38,997 nt of DNA. Source: a virus. Under the pieces are notes generated by a model, which was given only the letters and a program-made list of their open reading frames with translations, searched no databases and had not been told where the DNA came from. Shown piece by piece: positions 18,016 to 24,610 of the stretch. The stretch lies in the IMG/VR virus record IMGVR_UViG_3300033144_006802, positions 1 through 38,997 of that record; one strand, given 5' to 3'. Position 1 is the first letter of the stretch. Every line of letters starts with the position of its first letter. Made by a program: the position numbers and the translations under genes.

Positions 18016-18033
18016 AAGAAAAGGGAGGAGAAC

Positions 18034-18159
18034 ATGGTAAAAAGAGGAAATGCTGGTAGAGGTAGTAAGGGCGCTTGTGGTGGTTCCCGCAGGCGTGATG
18101 GAAGTGGCGGCGGCCGCGGCAATCGTGGAACAGCGCGCCAGCCCGCAAAAAAAAGGTGA
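18034..18159 (+). CDS. Gly/Arg-rich 41-aa protein
   Basis: Preceded by GGGAGGAG and ending in a GTGA overlap with the next gene. The 41 residues are almost entirely Gly, Arg, Ser, Ala and Lys (GGSRRRDGSGGGRGNRG), with one Cys. It is strongly basic, so nucleic-acid binding or packing into the head is possible. Short Gly/Arg-rich proteins of this look occur in other phages, with unknown function. The strong RBS and coupling support expression. Confidence 0.5.
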   Translation: MVKRGNAGRGSKGACGGSRRRDGSGGGRGNRGTARQPAKKR

Positions 18160-18719
18160 AAAGAACTTTGTTGTTTCTGTGCTTGCCTGCGATACTTTGT
18201 GCCGGTGAGTACTGGGGGAGTTTAAGCATCCGGTCGCCGTACATAGAACCAGCCCCGTTTGACTACGAAATAAAAGTCGGCGGCTCTAATTTTAACAGCA
18301 GTTTTATGTACGGCGTGGAACGCGAAAACGGCATAATTTACAAAATGTCGGATATGCAGTATCACTACACAAATTTCCGCTTCAAGTGGGAGCGGAAAGA
18401 GGCGCGGCAGATAGATTTCACCGAAGCACTCTGGTCAACGCAGTTTGAGAAGGCCCCCGGGTTTTCTTATGGCGGATCGCTCCGCAACGATATGATCATC
18501 AACGAAACAAAATACCTCGCCTACGCAAAATACAACCGTGGCAATATCACCGCAGAGGCATACCACAACGGCATGGATTATTACGCATATTCCGCGAAGT
18601 ACCAAGGCAGAATTTACAGGAGATTACGCCCTCTGATAATTTACAAAAATGTAAACGGTCAAACCTATTATCAGGCAAAAGTAGTGTACAGATTCTATGT
18701 GAAAAAAGAAAATGGCTAA
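18156..18719 (+). CDS. Exported beta-rich protein (GTG start)
   Basis: A 187-residue protein starting at a GTG that overlaps the previous stop. The N-terminus MKRTLLFLCLPAILCAGEYW is a Sec signal peptide. The Cys is not in a good lipobox, so cleavage by signal peptidase I is more likely. The mature part has alternating aromatic/polar strands (YLAYAKYNRGNITAEAYH, YYAYSAKYQGRIY) and ends QAKVVYRFYVKKENG, reminiscent of outer-membrane beta-barrel strands. It could alter the host surface or act at lysis. No family is recognised. Confidence 0.55.
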   Translation: MKRTLLFLCLPAILCAGEYWGSLSIRSPYIEPAPFDYEIKVGGSNFNSSFMYGVERENGIIYKMSDMQYHYTNFRFKWERKEARQIDFTEALWSTQFEKAPGFSYGGSLRNDMIINETKYLAYAKYNRGNITAEAYHNGMDYYAYSAKYQGRIYRRLRPLIIYKNVNGQTYYQAKVVYRFYVKKENG

Positions 18720-19422
18720 ATGGTCTCTTGTAGATCGACCGGCCTATCTCTACCACCACGATGATAAATTTGACGATGGCGTTCTTGATATTGCAACAGC
18801 CGTTGGAACAGAAGACGAACATCTATATTCATCTACTATTCGAAACGGTCTTTTAGCAGAAGAAGATGGATACCTAAAAACCGAAGTAAACGACCTTGGC
18901 GAAACAGGATATTCGCGTCTCGCACTCACACACAAACTGGCTTACGCCCCGCATGCTCTCGTTGCCCGAAGTGATTTTATAATCAAATCATGGGGCCAAT
19001 ACTCCGACATCGCTCTCGGGTTTTCCTTTGAGCGCAAAGTAGGCAACATAGCATACCGGGGGGATCTATCGCTTTGGATTGACAATTATACAGCAAAAAT
19101 TTATCATCGCCCTTCCCGCGGCGCAGCGACTGAAACAATAGAGCTCGGCGAAATATATTTCAATCCCGATGATTCAATTGTACTCATAGCCCAGTATCAG
19201 AACGGCGTATTCACCGCAAATATAATCAAAAATGATTCCAGTAGAATAACCGCAACCGCAAGTGTTGGAACCACTTTTGATAACAGCGTATACGCCCTGC
19301 TGGGCGGCCGCGGGTCAGGTGACGTCACTGAATTCTGGGCGAATCGCTTCATAGTTTACGCGGGCATACCCTGGACCATTACTGACAGACCTATTGGCGA
19401 ATGGACTCTCCAAAACCACTAA
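18712..19422 (+). CDS. Concanavalin-like beta-sandwich protein (putative)
   Basis: A 236-residue protein overlapping the previous gene by eight bases. It has no signal peptide. The sequence has DDKFDDGVLD...DGYLKTE at the start and a run of beta strands (LALGFSFERK, LSLWIDNYTAKIYH, DDSIVLIAQYQNGVFTANI) like LamG/concanavalin-type or DUF1080-like sandwiches that bind glycans. It is the last gene before the large intergenic region. A carbohydrate-binding virion or accessory protein is plausible. Confidence 0.45.
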   Translation: MAKWSLVDRPAYLYHHDDKFDDGVLDIATAVGTEDEHLYSSTIRNGLLAEEDGYLKTEVNDLGETGYSRLALTHKLAYAPHALVARSDFIIKSWGQYSDIALGFSFERKVGNIAYRGDLSLWIDNYTAKIYHRPSRGAATETIELGEIYFNPDDSIVLIAQYQNGVFTANIIKNDSSRITATASVGTTFDNSVYALLGGRGSGDVTEFWANRFIVYAGIPWTITDRPIGEWTLQNH

Positions 19423-19442
19423 CCTTAAGCACACTTTTTATT

Positions 19443-19474
19443 AGTGTCTCACTCACAAACAAACACTTTTTTTA
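19443..19474 (+). terminator. Weak Rho-independent terminator candidate
   Basis: AGTGT (19443-19447) can pair with ACACT (19463-19467), followed by a run of T. The stem is short and A+T-rich with a 15-base loop, so it would be inefficient. An upstream ACACT (19432-19436) is an alternative partner. It lies just after the last gene of the late block. Confidence 0.3.
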
Positions 19475-19603
19475 ATACAAAGTACCAATTTTTATATGAA
19501 AACCCTTGCCTCGCCTCTATTTTCATACGATATTTATGCCCTTTTCGAGTTTTTACAACCCCCCAGACTGCCCCAAAAAACAAAAAAATTGAGCCCTGCT
19601 GAA

Positions 19604-19707
19604 ACATAGGGGGGGTATAAAATGTTCCCCCCGACAGAAAGAAAAAGAAAGAGTATACAATAGTAATGGAATGGCGGCAGTATGTGGCGCGGACATAGGG
19701 GGGGGGG
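19604..19707. repeat. Direct repeat ACATAG + G tract (two copies)
   Basis: ACATAGGGGGGG occurs at 19604-19615 and 19693-19704; the second tract extends to ten G (19698-19707). Such homopolymers are prone to slippage and could also stack as G-quadruplex segments. Confidence 0.5.
19609..19632. other. G7/C6 hairpin
   Basis: Seven G (19609-19615) and six C (19627-19632) flank an 11-base loop TATAAAATGTT. The structure could form in either strand. No T tract follows on the + strand, so it is not a standard terminator. The 12-mer ACATAGGGGGGG at its left arm recurs at 19693-19704. Confidence 0.45.
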
Positions 19708-19936
19708 CGTCCAAACCGGAAGCCCACAGCCCCAGCCAGTCCATAAGGCCGCACAGTAGAGCCGGAGAACGGCTGACCGCGCAGAGCCACGGCAAAACAG
19801 GCGCAAATAAAGCAGAGCCAGCCACCAGGCAGGGTAACCGGAAAACCACAGGGGTTTGAAGGCACGAAGTCCGCGCCAAGCAACCGACCCGACCATTGAG
19901 CCAGCCGGAAGAGAAACCGCCGGAGAACGCAAATTT

Positions 19937-19967
19937 GGGCGTCGTTTTTAAAAAGCGGAACGACCCC
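19937..19967 (+). other. Stable hairpin in the non-coding region
   Basis: GTCGTT (19941-19946) pairs with AACGAC (19959-19964), extended by GGG/CCC (19937-19939 with 19965-19967) around one bulged C. The 12-base loop contains TTTAAAAA. It may act in RNA processing or regulation of the downstream gene. Confidence 0.4.
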
Positions 19968-20040
19968 GCAAAAAAGGAGCACCAAATACCGCCGAAAACG
20001 CCCCAAAAGCCCGCTAACACAAGGACTTTGGAAAACCACC

Positions 20041-20073
20041 CGATTATAATGTCTATTCTGTAAACTTTTAGCC
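20041..20073 (+). promoter_or_regulatory. T-containing island with perfect TATAAT
   Basis: Within otherwise T-depleted DNA, this stretch contains TATAAT at 20045-20050 and TCTGTAAACTTTTAG just after. No good -35 box is found 16-18 bases upstream. Preserved T in this setting suggests a functional signal, possibly the promoter for the gene at 20254. Confidence 0.35.
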
Positions 20074-20150
20074 CAAGACCAGCAACAGCACGCAGGAAGA
20101 AGACCGACACACGCAAACAGAAAACCGCCACGCACGAACACGCCAACAGC

Positions 20151-20183
20151 AAACAACACCGCAGCCCCTCAAAACCGCCGGAA
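20151..20183 (+). repeat. 33-bp direct repeat, copy 1 (copy 2 at 20586..20618)
   Basis: Begins AAACAACACCGCAGCCCC and ends CCGCCGGAA. An identical copy lies inside the gene 20254..22125, where it encodes NNTAAPQNRR in frame. Confidence 0.85.
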
Positions 20184-20225
20184 CCAGAGATAGTGAAAGT
20201 AGAGCGAGGCACGGAAGAAAGGAGA

Positions 20226-20248
20226 CCGCCGGAAGGCGGAAAGCGAGG
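20226..20248 (+). repeat. 23-bp leader repeat before ATG, copy 1 (copy 2 at 20610..20632)
   Basis: CCGCCGGAAGGCGGAAAGCG followed by AGG, five bases before the ATG at 20254. The second copy ends five bases before an in-frame ATG at 20638. It includes a CCGCC/GGCGG stem and a Shine-Dalgarno-like GCGAGG, so it looks like a translation-initiation cassette. Confidence 0.8.
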
Positions 20249-20253
20249 AAGAC

Positions 20254-22125
20254 ATGACACACGAAGACGAAAGAAACTACAAAGCAGCAGACGAAAAGAA
20301 CAAACGGACAGAAGACGCCATCAAACAAGCGGACGAAATCGCAGAGCAAGCCGGGCAAGTATACGACGAACCGACAGACGAATACGGCCAAGCACTCCAC
20401 GTGGGCGACACGGTCAGAGTAGCGAACCACCTGAATAACGACCCATACGGACGGAAAGGACAAACAGGAACAATCATAAAAGACATAGCCGCAAACGCCA
20501 ACGGAACCGTAGTATGCGTCCGTTTCCTACACGACGAAAACAACCGCACAACAGGATACTACCAGCCAGACACGCTGGAGAAAATAAACAACACCGCAGC
20601 CCCTCAAAACCGCCGGAAGGCGGAAAGCGAGGGAAAAATGGGAACAGAACTAAAGGGAGAAAGGGTAACACGCTGGACACACGAAATCTACTCAGACATC
20701 ATCACCAGAGAAAAAGCGGAACGACTGGTCAAAGAAGGGAAAGCCACAATCATGACGGAGAACTCAATCAAACAGGAAGTAGACGCATACGAACCCAAGG
20801 AAACGCCGAGCGAGCCGGAACAGAAAGACCGCGAAACAGCGGAGAAAATCAGAACGATGATGCTGGCAGAGCAACGCGCAAAAGAAAAGGCGGAGCGCGA
20901 CGCAAGAGAGGGAAAAAGCGGAGCGCAGCCGGAGAGGATCGGCTACGACCAAATACAGCACACCCACAAAGTGGGAGACCTGACCGCGACCTACGCAGAA
21001 CTGGTCGACGCACTCGGAGAGCCGGACACCAGCGAGAGCAAAGGCTTCCGCGAAATAGACAAATACAAGAGCGACGCCGAGTGGCGCATGAGGATACTCG
21101 ACACCGTGGTCACAGTGTACAACTACAAGAACGGCCGGAACTACGCCAAGCAGGCCGGCAAAGACACGGAAGACATAACGGAGTGGAGCATCGGCGGACG
21201 GACAGAGAAATCGGCAACCGTCCTGCGGCACTACCTGCAGAACGTCAAAGAAGACGCACACAGACTGAACAGAGACAAAGTCGCAGTAGACGAAATCGCA
21301 GCGCAGGCCGGAGTAATAGACGACGAACCGGAGAAAATCGAACTGGGCGACAGAGTAACCGTAAGCCCCGAACTGACAACAGACCCACACCAGCGCCAAG
21401 GCGAATCCGGGACGGTCACAAACATACAGAGAAACAGAGCAAGTATAGAGGTCACGTTCGAAGAACTAAACGACGGCGACCGCATCGGCTACTACGACGA
21501 GGACGCGCTGGAGAAAACAGAGCAAAACGAGCCGGAGCCAACGCCAAACGACTACCACCAGACAGGCTGGGAAGAAGGCTACGCCGCCGGAATCAAACAG
21601 GGACAGCGCGACACCAAAGGCGCCAGCGACATAGCCTACGACAAAGGATACGATGACGGTTTTGAAGACCACGCGAACCACGGAGAAGACAAGCCGAGCC
21701 GGACGAACGAAATCAAGACAGGACTGGAGAAAAAAAACGCACCAGAGCCGGGAACGCAAGAGGCCGAAGACCACATGAACAAAGCCGTGCTGGCAGCCGC
21801 AGAGACAGCGTCATACATAAAGGGATACGACACTGGGCGAAGAGAACTGGCCGAAGCAAAGAACAACGCATACAAAGACGGCTACGACAGAGGGAACGAT
21901 GACGGTTTCCGAGCAGGAGAACTCCACGGGGAAGCACTGTCAAACAAACCAAGCCGGAGCGACGAAATCAAAACAGGACTGGCTGCGGCAAAAGACGCGC
22001 TGGCGGAATACGCCTCAAAGAGCGTCATACCCCCCAGACCATATGATATCGCAAAAGAGATAGACGATATAGAACAGGCTATAAACACGATAAGAGCAGC
22101 GGTAAAGTTTCGCATGCTGAAATAA
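20254..22125 (+). CDS. Modular T-poor protein with two SH3-like units and GY-repeat units
   Basis: A 623-residue acidic protein. It contains two related modules, residues about 27-112 and 345-425, each with DEIAxQAG...DEP..., a GDxVxV...G..GTV... SH3/KOW-like core, and ending GYY...LEK. Between them (about 230-320) is a compact domain TYAELVDALGEPD...AEWRM...VTVYNYKNGRNY...EWSIGG, a pattern I have seen in phage hypothetical proteins. The C-terminal third has repeated GYxxGxxxG and KPSRxxEIKTGL units. An internal ATG at 20638 (M129) with a copied leader could give a 495-residue product. Base composition is T-poor, unlike the neighbours. No enzyme motif is seen; a nucleic-acid or protein scaffold is possible. 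Confidence 0.75.
   Translation: MTHEDERNYKAADEKNKRTEDAIKQADEIAEQAGQVYDEPTDEYGQALHVGDTVRVANHLNNDPYGRKGQTGTIIKDIAANANGTVVCVRFLHDENNRTTGYYQPDTLEKINNTAAPQNRRKAESEGKMGTELKGERVTRWTHEIYSDIITREKAERLVKEGKATIMTENSIKQEVDAYEPKETPSEPEQKDRETAEKIRTMMLAEQRAKEKAERDAREGKSGAQPERIGYDQIQHTHKVGDLTATYAELVDALGEPDTSESKGFREIDKYKSDAEWRMRILDTVVTVYNYKNGRNYAKQAGKDTEDITEWSIGGRTEKSATVLRHYLQNVKEDAHRLNRDKVAVDEIAAQAGVIDDEPEKIELGDRVTVSPELTTDPHQRQGESGTVTNIQRNRASIEVTFEELNDGDRIGYYDEDALEKTEQNEPEPTPNDYHQTGWEEGYAAGIKQGQRDTKGASDIAYDKGYDDGFEDHANHGEDKPSRTNEIKTGLEKKNAPEPGTQEAEDHMNKAVLAAAETASYIKGYDTGRRELAEAKNNAYKDGYDRGNDDGFRAGELHGEALSNKPSRSDEIKTGLAAAKDALAEYASKSVIPPRPYDIAKEIDDIEQAINTIRAAVKFRMLK
20610..20632 (+). repeat. 23-bp leader repeat, copy 2, before internal ATG 20638
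   Basis: Identical to 20226..20248 and placed at the same five-base distance from an in-frame ATG. Here it is directly fused to the 33-bp repeat (20586-20618), sharing CCGCCGGAA, as if recombination between two such motifs removed the spacer seen upstream. Confidence 0.7.
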
Positions 22126-22144
22126 GAACGAAGGAACGGAGCAA

Positions 22145-22179
22145 CCCCGGCAAGCGCCGGGAAGGGAGCAGTATAACTG
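22145..22179 (+). promoter_or_regulatory. Two small hairpins in the leader of the 22196 gene
   Basis: CCCGGC-AAGC-GCCGGG (about 22146-22161) is followed by GCAGT-ATA-ACTGC (about 22167-22179) and then AAGGAG. No T tract follows, so this is more likely an mRNA leader or operator than a terminator. Confidence 0.4.
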
Positions 22180-22195
22180 CAAGGAGAAAATAAAA

Positions 22196-22453
22196 ATGAA
22201 ACTCAATTTAAAACCGAAGGGAATTACCCAGGAAGAACTCGTGTACGGAGCACTCGATCACCTCGGTGGCCGAGCACGGACAGAGCAGATTAAAATAGTG
22301 GCGATGAGGCACGGCGTAAGCTGCGCCGACCGCTACCTGCGCTGGCTGGCAGACAAGGGACTCGTAAAAAGCTGGAAAGTCGACGGAGACCACACGAAGA
22401 CGTGGAAGATCATAGGAAAAAGACCAATCTTCAAAAGGAACGGATGGCGATGA
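22196..22453 (+). CDS. Small winged-helix-like DNA-binding protein
   Basis: An 85-residue basic protein with RBS AAGGAG. Residues about 10-65 read ITQEELVYGALDHLGGRARTEQIKIVAMRHGVSCADRYLRWLADKGLVKSWKV, a helix-turn-helix with wing typical of small phage regulators. A double-stranded operator role is plausible. It is the first gene of the early cluster and the only candidate transcription regulator seen. Confidence 0.55.
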   Translation: MKLNLKPKGITQEELVYGALDHLGGRARTEQIKIVAMRHGVSCADRYLRWLADKGLVKSWKVDGDHTKTWKIIGKRPIFKRNGWR

Positions 22454-22860
22454 AAAAAATAAAAACTGTAAACAGAATGGCACCCGGGAAAACATTTGAA
22501 GCAGACATTGTCCGCAAAGACGGCTGGCCTCTGTGGTCAGCCGAGTGCAGGGTTTGCGATTGGAGCGAAGGCGGAACTTCTTTGAGAGCAGCATCGGAGG
22601 CCGCAAAGTATCACACAAGACACACAGCCCACACAACCCTGATAAGCATGACGGTCAAAGCAGGCGAAGAGATAAAAACAAAAAAGGAGAGAAGCAAAAT
22701 GATTAACGGTCCAAGGATACGAAGGAGAGAAAACAAAAAGATTAAAGGAGTACGGTGCCCGCAATGTGGTAGTGACAAGGTTGTTCAGGTAGCAGATCAC
22801 TGTAGCCACGGATATAACGGTTACAGGTGCGGAAATTGTAACTGCCACTGGGGGAATTAA
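22450..22860 (+). CDS. Zinc-ribbon protein
   Basis: A 136-residue protein overlapping the previous stop (ATGA). It has two metal-site candidates: an N-terminal CRVC...H...H set (residues about 33-60, AECRVCDWSEGG then KYHTRHTAH) and a C-terminal CPQC...CGNC zinc ribbon. A second ATG (22699) in the same frame with AAGGAGAG upstream could give a shorter, ribbon-only product. It probably binds nucleic acid. The exact family is not recognised. Confidence 0.6.
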   Translation: MKKIKTVNRMAPGKTFEADIVRKDGWPLWSAECRVCDWSEGGTSLRAASEAAKYHTRHTAHTTLISMTVKAGEEIKTKKERSKMINGPRIRRRENKKIKGVRCPQCGSDKVVQVADHCSHGYNGYRCGNCNCHWGN

Positions 22861-22862
22861 AA

Positions 22863-23027
22863 ATGAACACGATAGAAAAGATAAAAAAGAAGATCGCAGA
22901 GCGCAAGGAAATGATTAAGTCCGGCGAAAGCTCCGAACATGTCCAATACGACAAAGGATATATCCACGCTATGGGCGACGCAATAGACCTGATAAAAGAA
23001 GACAAAGAAGGAGAGAAAATAAAATGA
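22863..23027 (+). CDS. Small hypothetical protein, 54 aa
   Basis: Starts two bases after the previous stop and overlaps the next gene by ATGA. It is a charged helical peptide (IEKIKKKIAERKEMIKSGE) followed by YDKGYIHAMGDAIDLIKED, a short motif common in tiny phage early proteins. Function unknown. Confidence 0.55.
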   Translation: MNTIEKIKKKIAERKEMIKSGESSEHVQYDKGYIHAMGDAIDLIKEDKEGEKIK

Positions 23028-23170
23028 AGAAAATACTATTTTCAATAATGATACTGCAGCAACTGCAGATACAACCCAGCACAGATATGGGAAGCCCAAT
23101 ACGGACAGCGGCGTTTTGTGTAGCATGTATTCTTGCTGTGATAGGACTACTTGCAAAAGATGAAACTTAG
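23024..23170 (+). CDS. Small membrane protein, 48 aa
   Basis: Coupled to both neighbours by overlaps. It has a short N-terminal hydrophobic stretch (KKILFSIMIL) and one C-terminal membrane helix (AAFCVACILAVIGLLA). Could be an early inner-membrane effector. No family is recognised. Confidence 0.45.
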   Translation: MKKILFSIMILQQLQIQPSTDMGSPIRTAAFCVACILAVIGLLAKDET

Positions 23171-23543
23171 AAAACTCTGGATCGAGGGATACAACTGCGG
23201 AATTGATGCCGGCAGAAAACAGGAACGCGATCGCATGGAAAAGAAGAAACGGAAACGAAGAAAAGCAGAGGCAAAACAATTGCACACCTTTCTTGAACAC
23301 TTCGCACAGGATGGATATGTGCAACCCAACGCGCAACCCGTAATAACTCTATCCGGGCCATTAATAATCATCAGGAAAAACGAACCGAGCGCCGCCAACT
23401 TGCATAAAAGGACAGTAAAGACTTTCAACCGTAGAAAGAAGGCATTGACCGACAGGGAAAAAAAGAAAGAGTATAGACAGCCGAAAGCAAAACGTCTATA
23501 CCAAGAAGAAATCGCGAAAGCGGAAGGAGAGAAAACAAAATGA
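23160..23543 (+). CDS. Basic hypothetical protein, 127 aa
   Basis: The ATG at 23160 overlaps the end of the previous gene. The protein is very basic (KKKRKRRKAEAKQ, RRKKALTDREKKKEYRQ) with an ITLSGPLIIIRKNEPS beta segment in the middle. Nucleic-acid binding is likely from charge alone. Confidence 0.5.
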   Translation: MKLRKLWIEGYNCGIDAGRKQERDRMEKKKRKRRKAEAKQLHTFLEHFAQDGYVQPNAQPVITLSGPLIIIRKNEPSAANLHKRTVKTFNRRKKALTDREKKKEYRQPKAKRLYQEEIAKAEGEKTK

Positions 23544-23683
23544 TGACGAGCGATATACTTATGGAAAGAATGAGCACACCCCCAGGGCGGGGGGCCCCCG
23601 CAAAATATGCGCACAAGCGCAGCGCGGCAGCGACCCCCCGCCCCCTCATTCCCCGATTAAACTTGACAGCCGGCGAAAAATAA
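23540..23683 (+). CDS. Possible 47-aa Pro/Ala/Arg-rich peptide
   Basis: ATG overlaps the previous stop (ATGA) and GGAGAG lies upstream. The product (MMTSDILMERMSTPPGRG...) is Pro/Ala/Arg-rich. The stretch is G+C-rich with C and G runs and holds a promoter candidate at its end, so it may be a leader rather than a gene. Confidence 0.25.
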   Translation: MMTSDILMERMSTPPGRGAPAKYAHKRSAAATPRPLIPRLNLTAGEK

Positions 23684-23691
23684 TATACGCT
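23663..23691 (+). promoter_or_regulatory. Sigma-70-type promoter candidate before replication genes
   Basis: TTGACA (23663-23668), then exactly 17 bases, then TACGCT (23686-23691). The -35 box is perfect and the -10 is weak. The only other non-coding site with this layout is upstream of the terminase genes (32263). Confidence 0.5.
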
Positions 23692-23730
23692 TTTGATGCT
23701 GAATAACAAACGAAAAGAAACGAGGGAAAA

Positions 23731-23928
23731 ATGGAAGCAGAAAAAAAAGAAGATACGGACGAGCGGCGAAAGCAAATAACAAACCGGCATATCGCAAAAC
23801 TTCTCGCACAGCTCAATGAGATCATGACATTGCCCTACCTTGGGCGCCAGGCACTGATAAAATTCTTCTGGTATCTCAGCGACGACCTCAAAGACCTATA
23901 CACTAAAAAGGACACCGATGGGAAATAA
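23731..23928 (+). CDS. Small helical protein before the replication initiator
   Basis: A 65-residue protein, helical and charged (RHIAKLLAQLNEIMTLPYLGRQALIKFFWYLSDDLKDLY). GAGGG upstream. It overlaps the O-like gene start (GATGGGAAATAA), so it is translated with it. It may be a replication accessory or a regulator. No family is recognised. Confidence 0.5.
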   Translation: MEAEKKEDTDERRKQITNRHIAKLLAQLNEIMTLPYLGRQALIKFFWYLSDDLKDLYTKKDTDGK

Positions 23929-24610
23929 AATCAAAGGCGGATACATAAAAATAGCAAACGATCTCATGGGGGCACTCATCAGGCACCGGATCCCCGGCGA
24001 AGTGAGACAAGTGGTTGACGCAATCCTGCGCAAGACATTTGGCTGGAACAAATACCAGGACAAAATTACGCTCTCACAATTCCAGCTGATGACCGGCATG
24101 AAGAAACCTTCCATAATCCGGGCGCTTAATAAGGGAATTGACCACAAAATCATTTACAAAAGTGCTAACGGCGCATACCAGTTCAGGAGGACGTTCGCTG
24201 AATGGATACCGTTTACCAAAAAGCTAATCGTTAGCAAAAGAGTAAATCCCGTTAGCCAAAGAGTAAATAAAAGTTTACCAAAAAGTAAATCGCCATTCCT
24301 TATAACAAAAGACACTACAAAAGACACTATACAAAAGACATTGGTGCCCTCACGGGCTTTTCAACCACCCACAATCGAAAAAATAAAAGAATATACAAGC
24401 AAAGAAAATTACAACATTGACCCTGAGAGATTCTGGGATTTTTACCAATCGAAAGGCTGGATGGTTGGCCGTAATAAAATGAAAGACTGGAAAGCAGCGG
24501 TACGAAATTGGGCGAGAGCGCAAAAGGCCCCCGAGAAAAGAAAAGGAATTGCCGAAATTAGAGAAATGCTGCAGAAGGGAGGGCAGGGTGATCCCGGACA
24601 AAGTGTTTAA
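23918..24610 (+). CDS. Lambda O-like replication initiator
   Basis: A 230-residue protein. Residues about 7-75 (GGYIKIANDLMGALIRHRIPG...RKTFGWNKYQDKITLSQFQLMTG...SIIRALNKGI) match the Phage_rep_O winged-helix domain that binds origin iterons. A Lys/Ser/Thr-rich linker (about 98-145) is encoded by the four DNA repeats at 24211-24291, as in lambda where the origin lies inside gene O. The C-terminal part (PERFWDFYQSKGWMVGRNKMKDWKAAVRNW) is a short helical module common at the end of such initiators and may contact the loader. It is followed by a P-like gene. Confidence 0.8.
   Translation: MGNKIKGGYIKIANDLMGALIRHRIPGEVRQVVDAILRKTFGWNKYQDKITLSQFQLMTGMKKPSIIRALNKGIDHKIIYKSANGAYQFRRTFAEWIPFTKKLIVSKRVNPVSQRVNKSLPKSKSPFLITKDTTKDTIQKTLVPSRAFQPPTIEKIKEYTSKENYNIDPERFWDFYQSKGWMVGRNKMKDWKAAVRNWARAQKAPEKRKGIAEIREMLQKGGQGDPGQSV
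24211..24291. repeat. Four ~19-bp iterons: putative replication origin
   Basis: Four direct repeats start at 24211, 24230, 24251 and 24273 with consensus GTTWRCMAAARAGTAAATC. Copies 1 and 4 share the 13-mer GTTTACCAAAAAG exactly; copies 2 and 3 differ at one of 18 bases. Spacings are 19, 21 and 22 bp. The number, size and place within the initiator gene mirror lambda ori. Confidence 0.75.
24305..24342. repeat. A-rich 12-mer repeats beside the iterons (possible unwinding element)
   Basis: ACAAAAGACACT occurs twice in tandem (24305-24316, 24317-24328), followed by ACAAAAGACATT (24331-24342). The strand is A-rich and lies just downstream of the iterons, the position of the A+T-rich melting region in lambda ori. 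Confidence 0.6.

Larger units (their letters stand above)
19423..20253. other. 831-bp non-coding region between late and early genes
   Basis: No convincing gene. The left part (to about 19600) is A+T-rich with a weak terminator. The middle holds a G7/C6 hairpin (19609-19632) and a G10 tract (19698-19707). From about 19700 the + strand becomes strongly T-poor; 20101-20160 has no T at all. Exceptions are T-containing islands at 19934-19950 and 20044-20073. A 33-bp and a 23-bp sequence near the right end recur inside the next gene. It probably carries the control region of the T-poor gene. Confidence 0.6.

Noticed and set aside
19671-19859. 62-codon + strand frame in the non-coding region
   Set aside because: No Shine-Dalgarno, composition follows the T-poor bias, and no protein-like features are seen.
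20514-21656. 380-codon + strand frame overlapping the 623-aa gene
   Set aside because: The product is an Arg/Gln/Gly/Asn-rich string without motifs, as expected from a shifted reading of T-poor sequence. Unlike the 29664 case there is no conserved pattern or good RBS.
19449-21774. Long minus-strand open frames (for example 19449..20159, 19553..20260, 20764..21399)
   Set aside because: They lie opposite T-poor DNA, where stop codons are rare by composition. Products are Cys/Phe/Val/Leu-rich low-complexity strings with no RBS or motif.
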